Shown here: one piece after another, positions 17,727-18,175 of the stretch
Layout of the letters: every line of letters begins with the position of its first letter
Numbering within the stretch: position 1 is the first letter of the stretch
Position numbers and translations under genes: made by a program
The notes under the pieces: generated by a model
Seen by the model: the letters and a program-made list of their open reading frames with translations, nothing else
What the model was told of the DNA's origin: nothing
Databases searched by the model: none
NCBI RefSeq assembly: GCF_000611645.1
Contig: NW_014012669.1
Location: 1-18,175 of the forward strand
DNA length: 18,175 nt
Reading direction: 5' to 3'
Source: Monoraphidium neglectum
Taxonomy: Eukaryota; Chlorophyta; Chlorophyceae; Sphaeropleales; Selenastraceae

Positions 17727-18175
17727 ATGGAGCGGAATGGCCCGACTCAACCAGCGGGAGACAGCAGCGGCACCTGGGAGGACGCGCCACGCCAAAACTC
17801 ACAGCGCCACGACACCCTTCCCAGCTGGTGCGCCGCCTGTGGCCCATCCGCACGCGAGGGGCGGCATGACACTGGGGCGTGTGGCATCCCGCGCGCGAGC
17901 ATTCCGCACCTGCGATATGAGTCCCGCTAAGGAGCGACACACCCTGCACATGGTAACCCTCCTGTCCCCAAACCAACCGCCCAGGTTCCGCCTCTCGGCC
18001 AAGCTGGTGAGATACAGGATGGCGGCGGCTGCAAGTGCCTCTACGCGACCGCGCTCAGGCCGCGATCGCCGCGGCTTCGCCGGCCACTGCTGCCTGCTTT
18101 GTGCCCTGCGCAAGACGACGTGCCGCCTGGCCACACCTCGCATGCTCATGCACCTCCCAATGCCCTCCCCCAACC
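17727..18175 (+). CDS. 5' end of an unrecognised gene, truncated by the window
   Basis: Exon 1, 17727-17827, starts at ATG and encodes a polar, probably disordered N-terminus ('MERNGPTQPAGDSSGTWEDA') ending ...DTLPS. It splices at CTG|GTGCGC (phase 2) to a 22-base micro-exon, 17985-18006, after a pyrimidine-rich acceptor (accaaccgcccag). The join restores Trp and gives 'LPSWFRLSAKL' before a strong donor GTGAGA at 18007. Alternatively the second exon reads through this donor and stays open to the window edge, giving 'VRYRMAAAASASTRPRSG'. No domain is visible yet and I cannot name it. It is divergent from the transporter gene. Confidence 0.42.

Noticed and set aside
17799..18173. 124-codon minus-strand ORF with 'EALAAAAILYLTSLAERRNL'
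   Set aside because: It looks protein-like, but the + strand exon pair 17727-17827 / 17985-18006 with matched phase and good splice sites explains the region better. Not fully excluded.
1..18175. CRISPR arrays, tRNA/rRNA genes, transposon ends, bacterial operons
   Set aside because: I looked for regularly spaced repeats, cloverleaf-like segments, terminal inverted repeats and transposase motifs and saw none I could support.

Overview
This is nuclear DNA of a eukaryote, most likely a green alga. It is GC-rich by eye. Its recognisable genes are broken by many short GT-AG introns (about 140-450 bases), and several exons are only 22-80 bases long. The products look plant or algal: a fasciclin-domain protein, the 20S proteasome beta1 subunit, the RNA polymerase III subunit RPC9, a membrane GT2-type glycosyltransferase, and a FUSC/ALMT-like membrane transporter. 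A possible TGTAA polyadenylation signal follows the proteasome gene, which fits chlorophytes. I see no bacterial operons, CRISPR, tRNA, rRNA or intact mobile element. Green algal origin is inference; I cannot name the species.

Layout. (1) 1-776, + strand: 3' end of a FAS1 (fasciclin) protein, three exons. (2) 777-1758: no secure gene, one exon-like ORF. (3) 1759-3449, + strand: proteasome beta1 (PBA1/PSMB6), five exons, with a CA microsatellite in its last intron. (4) 3787-4773, - strand: RPC9/CRCP, four exons, tail-to-tail with the proteasome gene. (5) 4774-7568: unassigned; tentative minus-strand exon chains, a perfect 48-bp tandem duplication, and an 82-codon + strand terminal-exon candidate. 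(6) 7569-10687, + strand: GT2-like membrane glycosyltransferase, five exons, 588 aa, with an in-frame open extension after the stop. (7) 10688-12760: unassigned, with competing exon-like pieces on both strands. (8) 12761-17423, - strand: a 13-exon gene that I reconstruct as a 533-aa six-helix FUSC/ALMT-like transporter; one of its introns appears to start with GC. (9) 17424-17726: intergenic, probably a shared divergent promoter. (10) 17727 onward, + strand: 5' end of an unrecognised gene that runs off the window.

The genes do not form one pathway. They are housekeeping or membrane genes sitting side by side as in a compact algal chromosome. The five named genes rest on family motifs plus introns whose phases all agree. 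The unassigned stretches are described honestly as such. I found no convincing new multi-gene system. The most informative results are the 13-exon transporter model with its putative GC-AG intron, and the glycosyltransferase with an altered QxxRW motif.
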